Shown: piece by piece, positions 10,769 through 23,213 of the stretch
How positions within the stretch are numbered: position 1 is the first letter of the stretch
How the letters are laid out: every line of letters begins with the position of its first letter
NCBI GenBank assembly: GCA_963920525.1
Contig: OY986439.1
Location: 210,293,406 to 210,357,405, forward strand
Direction of reading: 5' to 3'
Origin: Dichetophora obliterata
Taxonomy: Eukaryota > Arthropoda > Insecta > Diptera > Sciomyzidae
Length of the DNA: 64,000 nucleotides
Notes under the pieces: model-generated
Database searches by the model: none
What the model was told of the DNA's origin: nothing
The model's input: the letters and a program-made list of their open reading frames with translations, nothing else
Translations under genes and position numbers: made by a program

Positions 10769-13700
10769 TAGAGTGTATCGACTTGTATGGGAAAAAATCT
10801 GACCTCCAATTCCGGTACCAAAATTAAATAGTATATAAAAAATCCTTCTGTTTGGTCTGAACCAATTTGTGTCCCCCGAAATGCATTCGTGTGCATTTTT
10901 AAGGAACTTTTGTTCTGGAGGCCCAGTTGTTGTTGATTTGAAAAGAAAATCAAGCCTTCATATAAAAAATTCCTTACATATAAAAACATAGAACGGCAAA
11001 TTTTCATCCCAGTCGACTAATGCTGTAGCAAAATTTAGATAACAAGGTTAACGCACACCGGGCCATATAAATTCCATACATTTTATATGAGGTCTGGCCA
11101 GACCTCATACTGTTGCATTCACGAAACGACATAAAAAGAAAAATTTATCAATACTAAAACAATCCTTTTTTCATTTTTCGTTGTTTCACTGTGTTCTTCT
11201 CGTCGAGCTTGACAAAGTCGTGCTACCATTTCGCTCTTCACTGTCATAAAAAAAGTTGCATACATTCAAAAAGTCGAAAGTTCTGGCTCAGACCTCATAC
11301 TGAATCTGGGGTTAAGAATGCATTAATATTCACACATTAAATAATTGCTAATACATCTCAACATTTAAAATGCAATAAAATACATACAAATAATTGCAAA
11401 AACACATTTGTCGTGATAAATAACTCTTATGTATGGCAATTAATTAGTCGAAATTAAGATATGACACATTCTTCCACGAATATATCAATATAAAAATGCG
11501 TTCATAAAGAACTCTTATTAAAAACGTAAAAACATTCTGAAAACCATGAAGTGACTTAAGTATTTCAGGCGCCATTTTAACGCCTTGTGAAACGCAGACC
11601 AGAAGAAAAAGGTTTGCCTGACGCAAGATGATGATGAGCAGATTAAGAGGACACGCTTCAAGAAGGATTCATATATTCATTTTGAGCATGATGTCATTTT
11701 AAGTAGCATTAAAAGCGACAAGCACAAAAGAAACAAAAACAAGACAAAAAAAAAAGAGTGTTATTAAAGTGATAACATGAGAACATGCAAAAAATTGCTC
11801 AAAATTAATTGACTGCCATCAGTGGTAAAGTAACCCTGACATGCAGTCACAAGGAATTTATGGTTTTTTTTTGTTTGCTTTCTTTACCAAGCAAGCGTTA
11901 AATCGTTTTTTAAGCAATGTTTTTTTGGCATTTTACGTCAATATACCAAAAGTTCAAGAGACACACCCAAATGTGCATTATTGGATCTTTTCTATTGGCA
12001 TTATAAAAATTTTTACATTTTTGCTAACTGTTTAAAATTGTTTAAAAAATAATCATGAAAAACTTCACTGTTTTTGCCACTCTTATCAGCTCAAGCGCAG
12101 CCAATTTCCGGTTCATTCCATAAAGTTTCTACAAAATTGCCCGAAAATAGCGTGAAAAGAAAACCCATAAGCAGCGCAGCGAAATCATTAAAATTTATGA
12201 TCAGAATGCAGTACAACGTTTATTGTTATATTTCCCCCAACAACTCTAGCTAATATATCTCGAGGGACACATTTTTTCGCTGCTTTATTGCTTTGCTGCT
12301 TTGCTGCTGCATTTTGCAGTTTTAAATACATTTAATTTTCTTTGAATTTGGAAAATTTTAGGAATTTTTTTTTGGGGGAGAGTCTGCATCATCATCGTTT
12401 TTGATTCTGTATTTGTCATTTATTGTCGTTGGGGACACGGTTTTGTTGCTCTGTTCCTGGTTTTAATTTAGCTTACATGTGGCTAAGCTGTGTGAACATG
12501 TGTTTTCGATTGGAGCAGAAAGCATGTTTTGGTAAATGTGCTGTTTCTGTGGAGATTTTGTGTGTTTGTTTTTATAGCATATTATGTAGCATTTCATATA
12601 AGCGATGCACAGTGAATTGATTAATTCAAACTAAGACGAGAAAAACTATTTTGAGAACTTTTGTAAGTTATAGTGCATATATTGTATAAAAGAGTACATA
12701 AAATTATTGTCGTGAAATTTAGACTAGTAGGTAAGGTAGCTGGAATACAAATGAAATAAATTTTGTTTTTCTATGGCTGTAAAAAGCGAAGCAATGATTA
12801 CTAAATTTAGTTCAAATTGTAATTTATTATGTTTAAAAATTGGTACAAGATCGTACATAATTAGATCCGACAAGTGGACGTGGCACTTCCCGTACAAATC
12901 CAATTAATTTAAAGTTATAATTATGTATTCGTGAAAATGATGATTCGTAGCAAATAATTATTGCCATAGATTTATAAATAAATGAACAGTAATTTTGAAG
13001 GAAGAGCTAGACCGATGATGGAATTTATATTTTCATTCAAACTTATTTGCATTACAATAAAAAACTTAACAATGGTGTGGTAGCTGAATTAATGCACAGC
13101 AAAATGCATAAAACTACAAGAAAGAAGGGGTTAGAGCCGAAAATCCCTTCAAAATTAAGGTTGCCCAAAAATTGGCACACCAAAAAATGTTAAAAATATT
13201 AGGTAAATATAATAACTTTAAAAAATTGTCAAAAGTAAATACAAGAACAAACAAGGAGGGATCAAATTCCACCTGGAATTTGGCAAAAATAACTGTTTTT
13301 GGTAATTCGAGCGTATCCTCAAACAAAAACATAGTAATGGATCAAACAATTTTTGGTGTACAAAGAATTTCATAAACATACATGGGCGTTTACAAAAAGT
13401 GTTCTACCGTGTTTGTGAAGTTCCTCGTTTAGGAGCTATGTTATTAAAAAAAAAAAAGAATAGAAAACCTTGATGTAGGGAAGCGAAAAAGCCAATTTTC
13501 ACGTACTAATTTTTGTATCTTTGGTACCATAAGGTCTATCTGTATGATTTACATGCAAGAAAGATATGTCACTCAAAAGCCTAAATCCCCAATTTCAAAT
13601 AATTCCGTTCACTCAAATTCAAATTGCCGATTTAATTCCGTCTAAATAGGCCAAATAGTCCACTGTGCACCGTGATTTGAAAGTGTTTTCTAGTTTGAGT

Positions 13701-14390
13701 AAAAAATTTACGTTTGATTTGCAAGGTATTTAAATGACCTTCTCCATGATATGCAATACAAATATCATTGCAAGAATATTTTAAATTTTATAAGCAAATT
13801 TACATCATATTTGAATTTATTAATTAAAAGAACCGTTATTTTCTGCTAAATTTGACTTATAAAGGTACTTAAAATATATTTTATTTTAAAAGCTTAAAGT
13901 TGTACCTTTCGTTTGATATATTAAAAAAATATACACTTTTTATACAGAATAAAGAAATTTCTTTATAATAAAGTGGAACAACTAAGGTAAATATGCTTGA
14001 AATAACCACTTTCCTTGCCAGTTCAAATGAGTTTATTAAAAAAAAAAATAAAAAAATAAAAACACCATAAAAAATCAATAAAATTATGTACCAAATGATT
14101 TATAAAATTTCAACTTTATTAATTTATTTTCCATCATCCATAGTAGTAACGGTAGCTTTTGAGAAAATTACGGTTTTATGCAAAGAAATATTTTACTTTT
14201 ACATACAAACAGCTATAAAATATGAAATACTCAATAGACTTGACTTATTTGACATTTATGTAAAAGCTTTATATATTACCTTTTAAATAAAACCTTAACC
14301 TAAGAAATAAACTAAGAAAAAGATAACCATTTTTCTTAAAAGATATCATAAAAGAAATTATGATATAGTCTGTAAGATCTTGTCAGTAGA
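10769..14390. other. AT-rich intergenic DNA with one perfect palindrome
   Basis: No genes are seen. The notable item is a perfect 24-bp palindrome at 11086-11109 whose right half recurs at 11289-11302. A GCTTTGCTGCTTTGCTGCTGC run lies near 12285-12310. The rest shows only A/T-rich simple sequence. Confidence 0.45.
11086..11302. repeat. Perfect 24-bp palindrome plus direct repeat of its half-site
   Basis: Bases 11086-11109 are exactly self-complementary (half-site TATGAGGTCTGG). CAGACCTCATACTG is present at 11099-11112 and again at 11289-11302, bracketing about 176 bp. The bracketed DNA may be a small insertion with a 14-bp duplication, or the palindrome may be a terminal repeat junction. Confidence 0.6.
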
Positions 14391-14395
14391 CTAAT

Positions 14396-14594
14396 AATTA
14401 AAAAAAAAAAATTAAAAAAAAAAATAAAAAAAAATAAAAAAAATAAAAAAAATAAAAAAAATAAAAAAATAAATAAAAAAAAATAAAAAAATAATAAATA
14501 AAAAAAAATAAAAAAATAATAAAATAAAAAAATAAAAAAAATAAAAAAAATAAAAAAAAATAAAAAAAATAAAAAAAAATAAAAAAATAAAAAC
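14396..14594. repeat. (A3-9 T)n low-complexity tract
   Basis: About 200 bp of AAAAAT-like units on the plus strand. It produces a Phe-rich minus-strand open frame (14336-14662) that is not a gene. Confidence 0.9.
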
Positions 14595-14644
14595 AAAGTT
14601 CTAAAAAACTCGATAACTGGAAAACAAATGGACAAATGAAGGTG

Positions 14645-14842
14645 CCACGCTCCCTTGTCCAACGCCCATAAAATGTTATCAGCGGAACGGCAAGTGTAAG
14701 TTGTGGTCGAATACCGAAATCCGAGGTTGTGCGACCTATAACTCCAAAACTTTTCTACATTACAAATTCGAATTGAAGGGGAGTTGCCACGCCTCCTTTA
14801 CTAATACCTATAATATGTTACCAGGGGAACGGCACGTGTAAG
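14645..14842. repeat. 142-bp tandem dimer
   Basis: CCACGCTCCC...CCCATAAAATGTTA..GCGGAACGGCAAGTGTAAG (14645-14700) is repeated with changes at 14787-14842. The second copy directly precedes a MITE copy beginning near 14874. Confidence 0.6.
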
Positions 14843-14873
14843 CTTTACGCACAACCTGTTTAGCGTTGGACAC

Positions 14874-15085
14874 CAAGGTTCATTTATAAGGTTGTGTCAC
14901 TTGAGGGAATTGCGCTCTTTTTCCGCCTTTGTTTGAACTGTCAACTGTGCTTTTCTGTGTTCTATGCATTTATTTTCCTAATTTCTTTTCATCCATTCTG
15001 ACAGTTCGATAGAATCCAATAGAAAAATAGTTATTGAAATAGCGCCTGCCGTTCTCAAGCTTTGCGGTCCCAAACTTACGTGAGT
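14874..15085. mobile_element. Diverged copy of the CAAGGCTC MITE
   Basis: The left end CAAGGTTCATTTATAAGGTT and the interior (CTCTTTTTCCGCCTTTG, GTGCTTTTCTGTGTTCTATG, TTTCTTTTCATCCATTCTGA) match the intact 178-bp element at 37230-37407. The right inverted repeat is badly degraded (CTCAAGCTTTGCGGTCCCAA), so the end is approximate and no target duplication can be assigned. Confidence 0.75.
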
Positions 15086-15135
15086 ACCCTTTTATAAATT
15101 GTATATAGATTTTGATAATTTTTCATCGCATATGA

Positions 15136-15268
15136 GTCGATGCAAGTCTTACTTACTTAGTTGGCGCTACAATCGTATGTCGGTCTTGGCCTCATCTATG
15201 AATTTGCGCCAGCCATTTCTGTCTCTCACTTGCTGGCGTCTTTCTGTCACTTGTCGATGCAAGTCTTA
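15136..15268. mobile_element. ~101-bp SINE-like insertion flanked by 16-bp direct repeats
   Basis: GTCGATGCAAGTCTTA occurs at 15136-15151 and 15253-15268. Between them lies CTTACTTAGTTGGCGCTACA...GGCCTCATCTATGAATTTGC...CTTGCTGGCGTCTTTC. A perfect 16-bp duplication is the size left by LINE-machinery retroposition. The insert shows no poly-A tail, so it may be a short SINE or a 5'-truncated retroposon. The class is inferred from duplication length alone. Confidence 0.65.
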
Positions 15269-15269
15269 C

Positions 15270-17669
15270 AATAACAAAAAAACCACTACATTAAGTGTGT
15301 AAGAATGAAAAAAAAAACGATCCGGAAAATCAATATTTTAATTTCGATGCAAATATGTTTTTTTGCAAAGTTTAATAAAAACACTGAATAAAAATTTTTT
15401 AACCGTTAGTTAAGCGTGCATATTTTTGAACTTGTTTTCAAAAAGGTTTAAAGTATTTACTCAAAAAATGGCTCAAATGTAGTTTTTTTTTGCTGTGAAA
15501 ATTGCATTTTTGGCCACCTTTAACACATGACATAACACATTCTCTAACGAAAATTTTGTTAGTTTTTTGCAAAAGTTGTAAAACTTTTAAGTACCCATTT
15601 AGATTTTTCTGGTTAAATTTATTTTATCCAAAATGCTGTTTTTAAATTTTGGCGCGAAATAGTCAAGCTTTTATGGGAAAAAATTGAACCTATAGATCAT
15701 TTTCATTTTAAAATTTATGGTTAAGAATCTATTTTCAAATCAATTGATTATCTTTATTATTATAACTTATTTTCTGTAGTAACATTATCTACTTTTCAAA
15801 CACTCGATCACGACCTATTATACAAATCTTTTTGTCCATATGTCATTTCTACTATGTCAAGTTTTACGTCCATCTAAACAAATATTAAAAATATTTTTAC
15901 TTATACATACATGTTTATTTACACGAAAAAGGATCCGTGAAGTGTAAATATTGTAAATATGACTAATAATAAATCCACTGTGACCGCAATGGAACTTACT
16001 AAAAAATTAGGGTATGACGTTAATAAAGAAATGCGATATCATTCTCTTTTCGATTACTTAGAGTACAATAGCAACCAACTCTATTTCATCTATTATATTA
16101 TTTAATTTTTTAAATATAAGAAAATTTAAACAAAAATCTTCAAAACAAAAATTGTAACCGAAATTCTTGAGTAACACCGTAAATATAAGCGAGTTATTAA
16201 AATAAAAATTGTTGGCCGAAATATAATTTAATATAATTTCCAAAGTTTCAAAACGTTTTACCAAGTTTTGGGTTTTTAAGAATATTTGACTATTTGCCAG
16301 TATATATCATTGTTATAATGGTAAAATTTAAAGAGATTGCTGCTCAATTTTTATTTTTTTTTTTGTTAAGAAAAACATTGTTTTTTGTAAAGTATGTTGA
16401 TTTTAAGCACCCTAGCATACTCGAAATTTTGAAGAAAAATTAGTATAGTATATCATAAATTAGTATTAGGATTAGTATTAGTATATCATAAAATTTTACT
16501 GAAGACCAATTTAATGCCAACTTTCAGCACTTTTATACTACGTAGAAATCGGTGAAGTAAAAAAAAATTTCCTTCTGAGTACTAGATATTTCTTGACAAT
16601 TTTGCAAACTGAGAATTTCAAAACTCCATTTCAACTTTTTCTCGTATTCCATAAACTGAACGAATCACTGTGCGATTTCATTAAATATCATGTTTTTATA
16701 ATAATTAAAAATGAGTTTATTTTCTCAAATAGGCTTTTTAGTATTTTTCGTAAAACGATCTTTGGAGGAAAAAACTAGTTGTTGTTTTTCATTATTTAAT
16801 TCCAACTTTTCTGTAAATGTTTTTTAAATATTCAGTATATCAAATGCGCTGTCAAGAAGCCCTTATAAAAAATGGGTGTCTTTTTTTATATTCGGTTTCT
16901 AAAAACGTCCAAATATTGTCTCACATCATCTCATCTATTTATGAAAATTACTCTTTTTTTAAATCGCGCTCGAATGGAGCTCTAAAACAATTAATTATAA
17001 ACCAATTTCTCCACACACATTCGATAGAATAACAAAAAAAAATACCACTTAAAATGCTTTGATGCACTCAAAATAGACCATTGATATAGCTATAAAAGTA
17101 ATTTAACTCATGCAAGCGTTTGTGTTTAAAGCGAAAGAAGAGTTAACCCGAGTGTTAATTGATAGAGACATAAATAACATAATTGAAAACGAGAAAACAT
17201 TTCTCAGAATTGAACTCAATTAAGATTTGAAATCATAGAATTTTTAATTTAAGTAATTTTATGGCTATAGATTTTTAAATGATATAAAAAAAATTTTATG
17301 GAATGAAAACGAGCGTAAAAAATTTAGGTTACAACAGAAGAAAGAAATAATTTTGGAAAAGCGAAAGGAATAACTCTAAAGCAGTTAAAGTGAAATGGAA
17401 CGTATTTACTTGATCTTAAAGAACTTAAACCTAAAAAAAACATATAATTAAAGGCAAACAAAAAATAGTAAGGAAATCTCTGCGACTAGACCGAAATTAA
17501 ATTAACCCACATCCGTATTTTAGTTTATTCAAAGTCTAGAATGTTGTATTATTTTGGTGACGTCCCTTTTATAAGGCATGGTTTTTATGCAACTACTTCA
17601 TATTTGAAACTCAATAGCCTTTTTATTCATTAAAGCTTATGTAAACAATATCAAGTTTAAACATTAATG
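15270..17669. other. AT-rich intergenic DNA
   Basis: I see no gene, RNA or well-formed repeat. Small open frames near 16058-16264 (minus), 16593-16778 and 16817-17032 (plus) are AT-rich and motif-free. Confidence 0.45.
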
Positions 17670-18440
17670 TTTTTGAAATTTATAAAGGTGTTGCTATTAT
17701 GATGACGTCACTTTGTATGGAAGGTGTGCGGAATTTTCATTTTTTTTATTTTAAATTACAAACATCGAGTTCATAGTTAAGACTAAAACAAATTTGCAAA
17801 CTTTTAAGCCATTCTACAAATTTTTGTGGTATTGAAGGAGATTTTACTGGTTTCACAAAGTCACTTTGTATGGGAGGTAGCCGTGGATTTCTTTAGAATT
17901 TTACAAATTTCATTAATAAAGTGCATATTACGGGTTAAAGCATATGTGCAAAATTTGATGTCATTATATATATATATTTTTGTGGAATTGAAGGAGATTT
18001 TAATGGTTTCACAAATTCACTTTGTATGGGAGGTAGACGTGGTTTTCATTTGATTTTTATAAATATCATACTACATGTATAAATATATGTGCAAAATTTG
18101 AAGTCATTATATTAATTTTTGTGAAATTTAAAGAGAATTTAGCGTTTTGATAAAGTCACTTTGAATGAGAGGTAGGCGTGGTTTTCATCCGATTTTGCTC
18201 ATTTTTAAATTTGATCTTTATTTTTGAATAAAAAGCTTATACATTGAACTTCGTTACGAAAGCTCTTAAATTACAGCTGTTATCCTGATCACAGACAAAC
18301 ACACGGAGAGACGGACAGACGGACAGACGGACATGGCTAAATCGACTCAGAAGGTTATGCTGACCAAGAATATATATACTTTTCTCTACCCGCCACGACT
18401 CCTTATCGGCGTTACAAAGTGACAAAAAATATAGCCCATA
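17670..18440. mobile_element. mini-me / DINE-1-like element
   Basis: Four imperfect units of about 140-150 bp begin TTTTTGTGRAATTGAAGGAGA and contain CACTTTGTATGGGAGGTAG followed by CGTGG (about 17670, 17819, 17976, 18113). They are followed by a GACGGACAGACGGACAGACG tract (18309-18330), then ATGGCTAAATCGACTCAG and CCAAGAATATATATACTTT. This order of (GTCY/GACR)n, a conserved core and a TA-rich run is the published hallmark of dipteran mini-me elements, related to DINE-1/Helentrons. Recognition is from memory of the core motif; exact ends are uncertain. Confidence 0.75.
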
Positions 18441-19495
18441 CGCATTTTTATATGTGTGGAGTATAAATATTCCTCTAAACAGGATTATAATAACACTGGC
18501 CAACAAAAAAAAAGTTAATAAAATAAATAGAAAAAATAGATAATAAACTTCGATCTACGGAAGAGACTAAACAATACACATGAATTGGCGATTGAAAAGT
18601 TAACGTCTGAGTATTTTTGAATATGGGTTTTAAGTTTACTCTAAATTTATCAATTTATCAACAAACCGAGTAAGAAAAGTACTAAAAATAGGCCAATGTC
18701 GTAATTGTTGTGTTCACAGACCTATAGAAAAATAATCTGTGAAATATAGCAAAAATATTTTTCAGAATATATTAACTATCAAGCAGCCTGTTATGGGTTT
18801 TTTCAACTTTTTTAAAAAATATTAAAAAGTATCACTCGAAGACTACTGAAGAGGAAATGTAGCGATTTCCGAAACAGACCATATAGTCAGCTAATTGATT
18901 GACTCTATACAGAGTTGTTGTTGTTTTCTTCTTAAAATCTTACTTGATCTAAAGCTCACAGTTAAATTCATGTAATAATATTAAAAAATATCCTTAAAAA
19001 AGTCTTTGAGTGTTAAAATATCTTACGATAATTTTTCTTGAAAAATTCACTGTAAATCTCTTTGGACACGATTTTTCTACAGCGTACATCTATGGAGAAA
19101 TGGTAAAGTATTAGAAACCAATTATTTAATTAACCCATTCCAGTCAGATGGGGTTAAATTTCACCCCTTCATAAATATTTTTTCTTTTGGCGTTCTAGAC
19201 TTAAGGTACTATTACAGTGTGTAGCTATAAAAAAGCATCTTTTTATAAATTTTTTTACCCATAATTAATTTTAATGATTCAAATTTTTTACAGAATTAAG
19301 AATTATTCATGAGGAAAAAAAAATTTTTTGTCTTCATAGTTGTTGTTAATTTTCTACAGGGCGTTAAAGTTAGCGTGTGTAAAAAATTGCTGCAATTGGC
19401 TTCTCGTCTTTAGCAGCATTTACAAATCGTCTGAAAGTAAACAATCAAAGTGCATTCTTGAGTTAAAGGTTGTAGTTGAGCACTCAAAATACGCA
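18441..19495. other. AT-rich intergenic DNA
   Basis: Nothing recognisable: no open frame with motifs, no tandem array, no clean inverted repeat. Confidence 0.4.
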
Positions 19496-19750
19496 AATAA
19501 AAAAATAAAAAAAATAAAAATAAATAAAAATAAATAAAAAAAAATAAAAAAAAAATAAAAAAAAATAAAAAATAATAAAAAAACATAAAAAAACATAAAA
19601 AAAATAAAAAAATTAAAAATAAATAAAAAAAAATAAAAATAATAAAAAATAATAAAAAATAATAAAAAATAAAAAAATAAAAAAATAAAAAAAAAAAAAT
19701 AAAAATAATAAAATATTAAAGAATAAAAAAAAATGAAAAAAAAAATAAAA
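19496..19750. repeat. (A3-8 T)n low-complexity tract
   Basis: About 250 bp of AAAAAT-like units, a second tract like the one at 14396. It generates the spurious Phe/Tyr-rich minus-strand frame at 19420-19812. Confidence 0.9.
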
Positions 19751-22700
19751 AATGCATGCGTTGAAAAAAAATGTACAAAAAACCCTTTTTTTTTGCCGAA
19801 ATTTTCAGCCATACAAAAAAATATATAAAAGTTTTTTGGCTTTTTATAGGTTTAGTGCTTAACGGAATCTATAAGGAGCACAATGAATCAAGATTCATCG
19901 AAATCGATCAAGTAGAACTCCAGATATCTGAAAAGCCGAATCGAAAAACCTTGTTTCGAGAAAAACGCGATAAAAGATTTAAAGGTTCTTGAATATGACG
20001 CGACATACAAATATAATACGAGTTATATTTTTTTTCTATTTGATATTTTTTTCTAAAATTTGGTATACGTATTCTTAAGACCATATTCTAACAAAAAAAA
20101 AAATATTTTTAATTTTTTACACACTGAAATAGTACCTTAATGCTCGTAGCTTTTTGTTTGAAATTTTGTGAAGTAAGAGAGATAATGAATGGGGCTTTAA
20201 TTTGTGACATTTTGGTTTCAATCGGAGTATTCACCTGTGCATTAGAAATGATTTACCTGAAGAGAGCCATATTTTTACCTATCATAATCTCAAGTGTTAG
20301 CATATATATAAGCCTAAAATTTTAATAATTTAAGTAAATTATTTCTGTTCTAGATATGCCTTGCTAACCTTGAATTTGGACCAGATCGTCCAGCGGGGAC
20401 TATGTGCAGACTGAAATGAGTTAAAGAGCTCCCTAGAACTATGCATTGAAAATTTTTTGCATTTCTGCACCTGATAGAGTTTTTATATGAATTTTATTAA
20501 AAAATTTTACTCCATAGAGTTACTTACGACCTAGACAAATATTATCCAGAGACACTGATACTGAACATTTTTTAAGGAACATTTTTATAGATTACTGGTA
20601 CGCCTCTACGACTACGTTTACGGACACTTGTGGTACTTTTATATAATTCTTTAAAGGAGTCAATAAAGACCCATACAAAAGGGAGCTACAGAATTAAATA
20701 TGAATCAAGTATATTTCACCGATAATGTTATCAGAACTTCTTATATACAAACACGAATTAAATTACTATTTTGTGTTTAAAAAATATAATTTTTTTTTAA
20801 GAACTGTATCTGAGCATTATGCCAGATATGTTCATGAAGTAACTGATTGCAACAACAAGCTCTCTACAGAACAAACTGCCCAGCAGACTAGACAGCTGTT
20901 CCGTTGATCGCTTCATCAACTTTTAAATAAACTTCTGTGGCTTCGGCAGTCCATCCACAAGCTAATACGCACCACTTCTGTTTAATCAAAGTGGAATTAT
21001 ATGTGCCTTTTGCCTTTCAAAGCAATGCTTTTCCTACAATTTTGCAAAAATCAGAAGTTCGACAAACGACTGCATTGATTCTGCAAAGATTTATTGTTGT
21101 GCTCTTTGTTTACTTCCTTATCACGCTTCTATCCCGGCTCCATTAATTTTTTGGTATAAAACCGGTTATTCCTCTTTCGAAATGCGGTTTGAAATGTTAT
21201 GAAAAAATAGATTTTTAGCCATAACTTTTGATTGGAAAGAGATATTGCGGAAATTTGTTCACATAAATTATTATTGAGACTTGAGTTTTTTGTAATAAAT
21301 ATAAAAACAACATTTTGGAAAAAATAAATATCGCCACAAAATCAACGGGGTACTCTTGTTGTTTTAATGACAAAAACAGTAATATAGTTTTTGCGTTTAA
21401 CTAGAAGAATTTTTGCAAATAAATGCTGTCATATGAAAAGTAGTTAGATTTGCAAATTTAACTTGATTTTATTTTTACAACAAAAAAATTTTTAAGTCTT
21501 TTTTTTTTGAGTAAGATATCAATATTTTGAACCTTTGCTGAAAAAAATATAAAAAATGTGTACACTGATATAACGGTACAGTTCAAACCGTTCTTTTGTA
21601 AACGTTTTTTGTTTCACAAATCTTTGTGAAGGGCTTTTATTGAACTTTTGAACCAAAAAAAATTTTAAGTGTTTTTGGTGTCAAAATAACAAAATTTTTT
21701 TTAAAATTAAACTAACGAAAAACTTCGATAGAAAAACGTATAATACTATAACCTCTAAAATAAAAATGTCGAAAGGGGCGTGACCAAAAGAAAGTATGTA
21801 ATCTTTTCTACTAAAATCCGTTGATCGAAATCTGTAAGCTTAAAAAAAGCTGAAAATTGTTGAACAGTGTAGTCAGTGAAATGTTATAAGTATTATTAAA
21901 GCAATAAAAATGTTTTTGAAGAAATCTCTTACGTACGTTTTCAAGGTACAAATTTACAAAAAACATTTTTAACACTCTCTGACAAATACCTCATTATCGT
22001 GCCCATTATATTCTTACTGGACTCAATGAACAGATTGTCCAACATATTTTATGTATGTCTAGCCTTAATAACGACCAGAAAAGAAGCAAAACAGAAGAAA
22101 ATTGCTTTCGTTCTAGTATAGTTTTTGCCATATATTTTAGCATATTCAGCACTTTTGACAGTTCATAGAAAAAGAGGCTAGTGAAGCTGAAGCTGAATAG
22201 TTTCGTTTAAGAAAAATTAAAAATAAAACGCAAAAAACAACCAAGAAACCTAAGCAGCAAATGAAGTATAAAGAGAAATAAAATAAAGTAAGAGAGCAAA
22301 AAACCGCCATCTATGAGTTTGAGGTTAAAAAGAGGGTGAGAAAAAATGCAACACGGAAGCGGTGAGAAATTTGTTGGCCGAATCAGGCAGTTAAGTTAAA
22401 GCGTGAAGAATAAATAACTTTATTCAGCGCTAGATAACTGTTTATGTTTAAAATGCATATCATATGAGAAGCTTTTTTTTTAAAACTGCTTGATTTAACA
22501 TTGAATTGCCTTTGAGCTGAATAGCAACAAAAACCAAAAAAACCGCAAAATTCTAGTCAGTAATCAAGCCAGCACAGCAGGAATTCTGATATCTATAAGA
22601 TAGTAAATAGTAGCTTATAGAAAATAACTTATAAACAACAGCAAATTAAATACTATACAATTATTATATAACAAAAACTTAAAAACAAGTAGCGTCAATT

Positions 22701-23213
22701 GGCTAGAAAGTGACAAACAATTAGAGCTAATGTCGCAGCTATAAAATAAATTCTATCAATTATTGTATCTAGATACTCGCTGCCGTCTGTGAAACTGTTT
22801 AAAAATGCTAAAAAAAACCCACTTTCCGTGGACTGTGTCTGTACCGTCCCAAGCACAAACTTCCGCACTTTGTAGTTAATTAAATTTGCACTCTTTCTTG
22901 CTGTTGTTGTTCTTATTTAATCTGGTGCAGTTCTCCCTACTGGTTACTCTGCAGTAGATTTTCTAAAAAGAAGATATAAATTAAAGCAATGTTTACACTT
23001 GTGCTTTTTATATTTATTTTGCCGCATTTTGTTTGGCTTTCTATAAAACTGGAGCAATAAACTTTGCACCAAAGTAGCAGTCAATTGGAAAAATAGATAC
23101 CAAACAGGGTGGGCGTCAAAGGGTTTAATTGGGAGTGTGAAGTGGGAATTTAGCGAATGAGCAAAAATGAGCTGCTGAAACTGCTATTAATAAAAGCTTT
23201 GAAAATACGTGCT
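19751..23213. other. AT-rich intergenic DNA
   Basis: I find no gene or RNA. Several 60-75 codon open frames occur (for example 19771-19992, 20725-20907, 20937-21146) but none has recognisable domains. Confidence 0.4.

Noticed and set aside
14336..14662. 108-codon minus-strand open frame, Phe-rich
   Set aside because: It lies over a poly-(AAAAAT) tract; the residues are simply the translation of low-complexity DNA.
19420..19812. 130-codon minus-strand open frame, Phe/Tyr-rich
   Set aside because: Same cause: a second A-rich simple repeat with no start context or motif.
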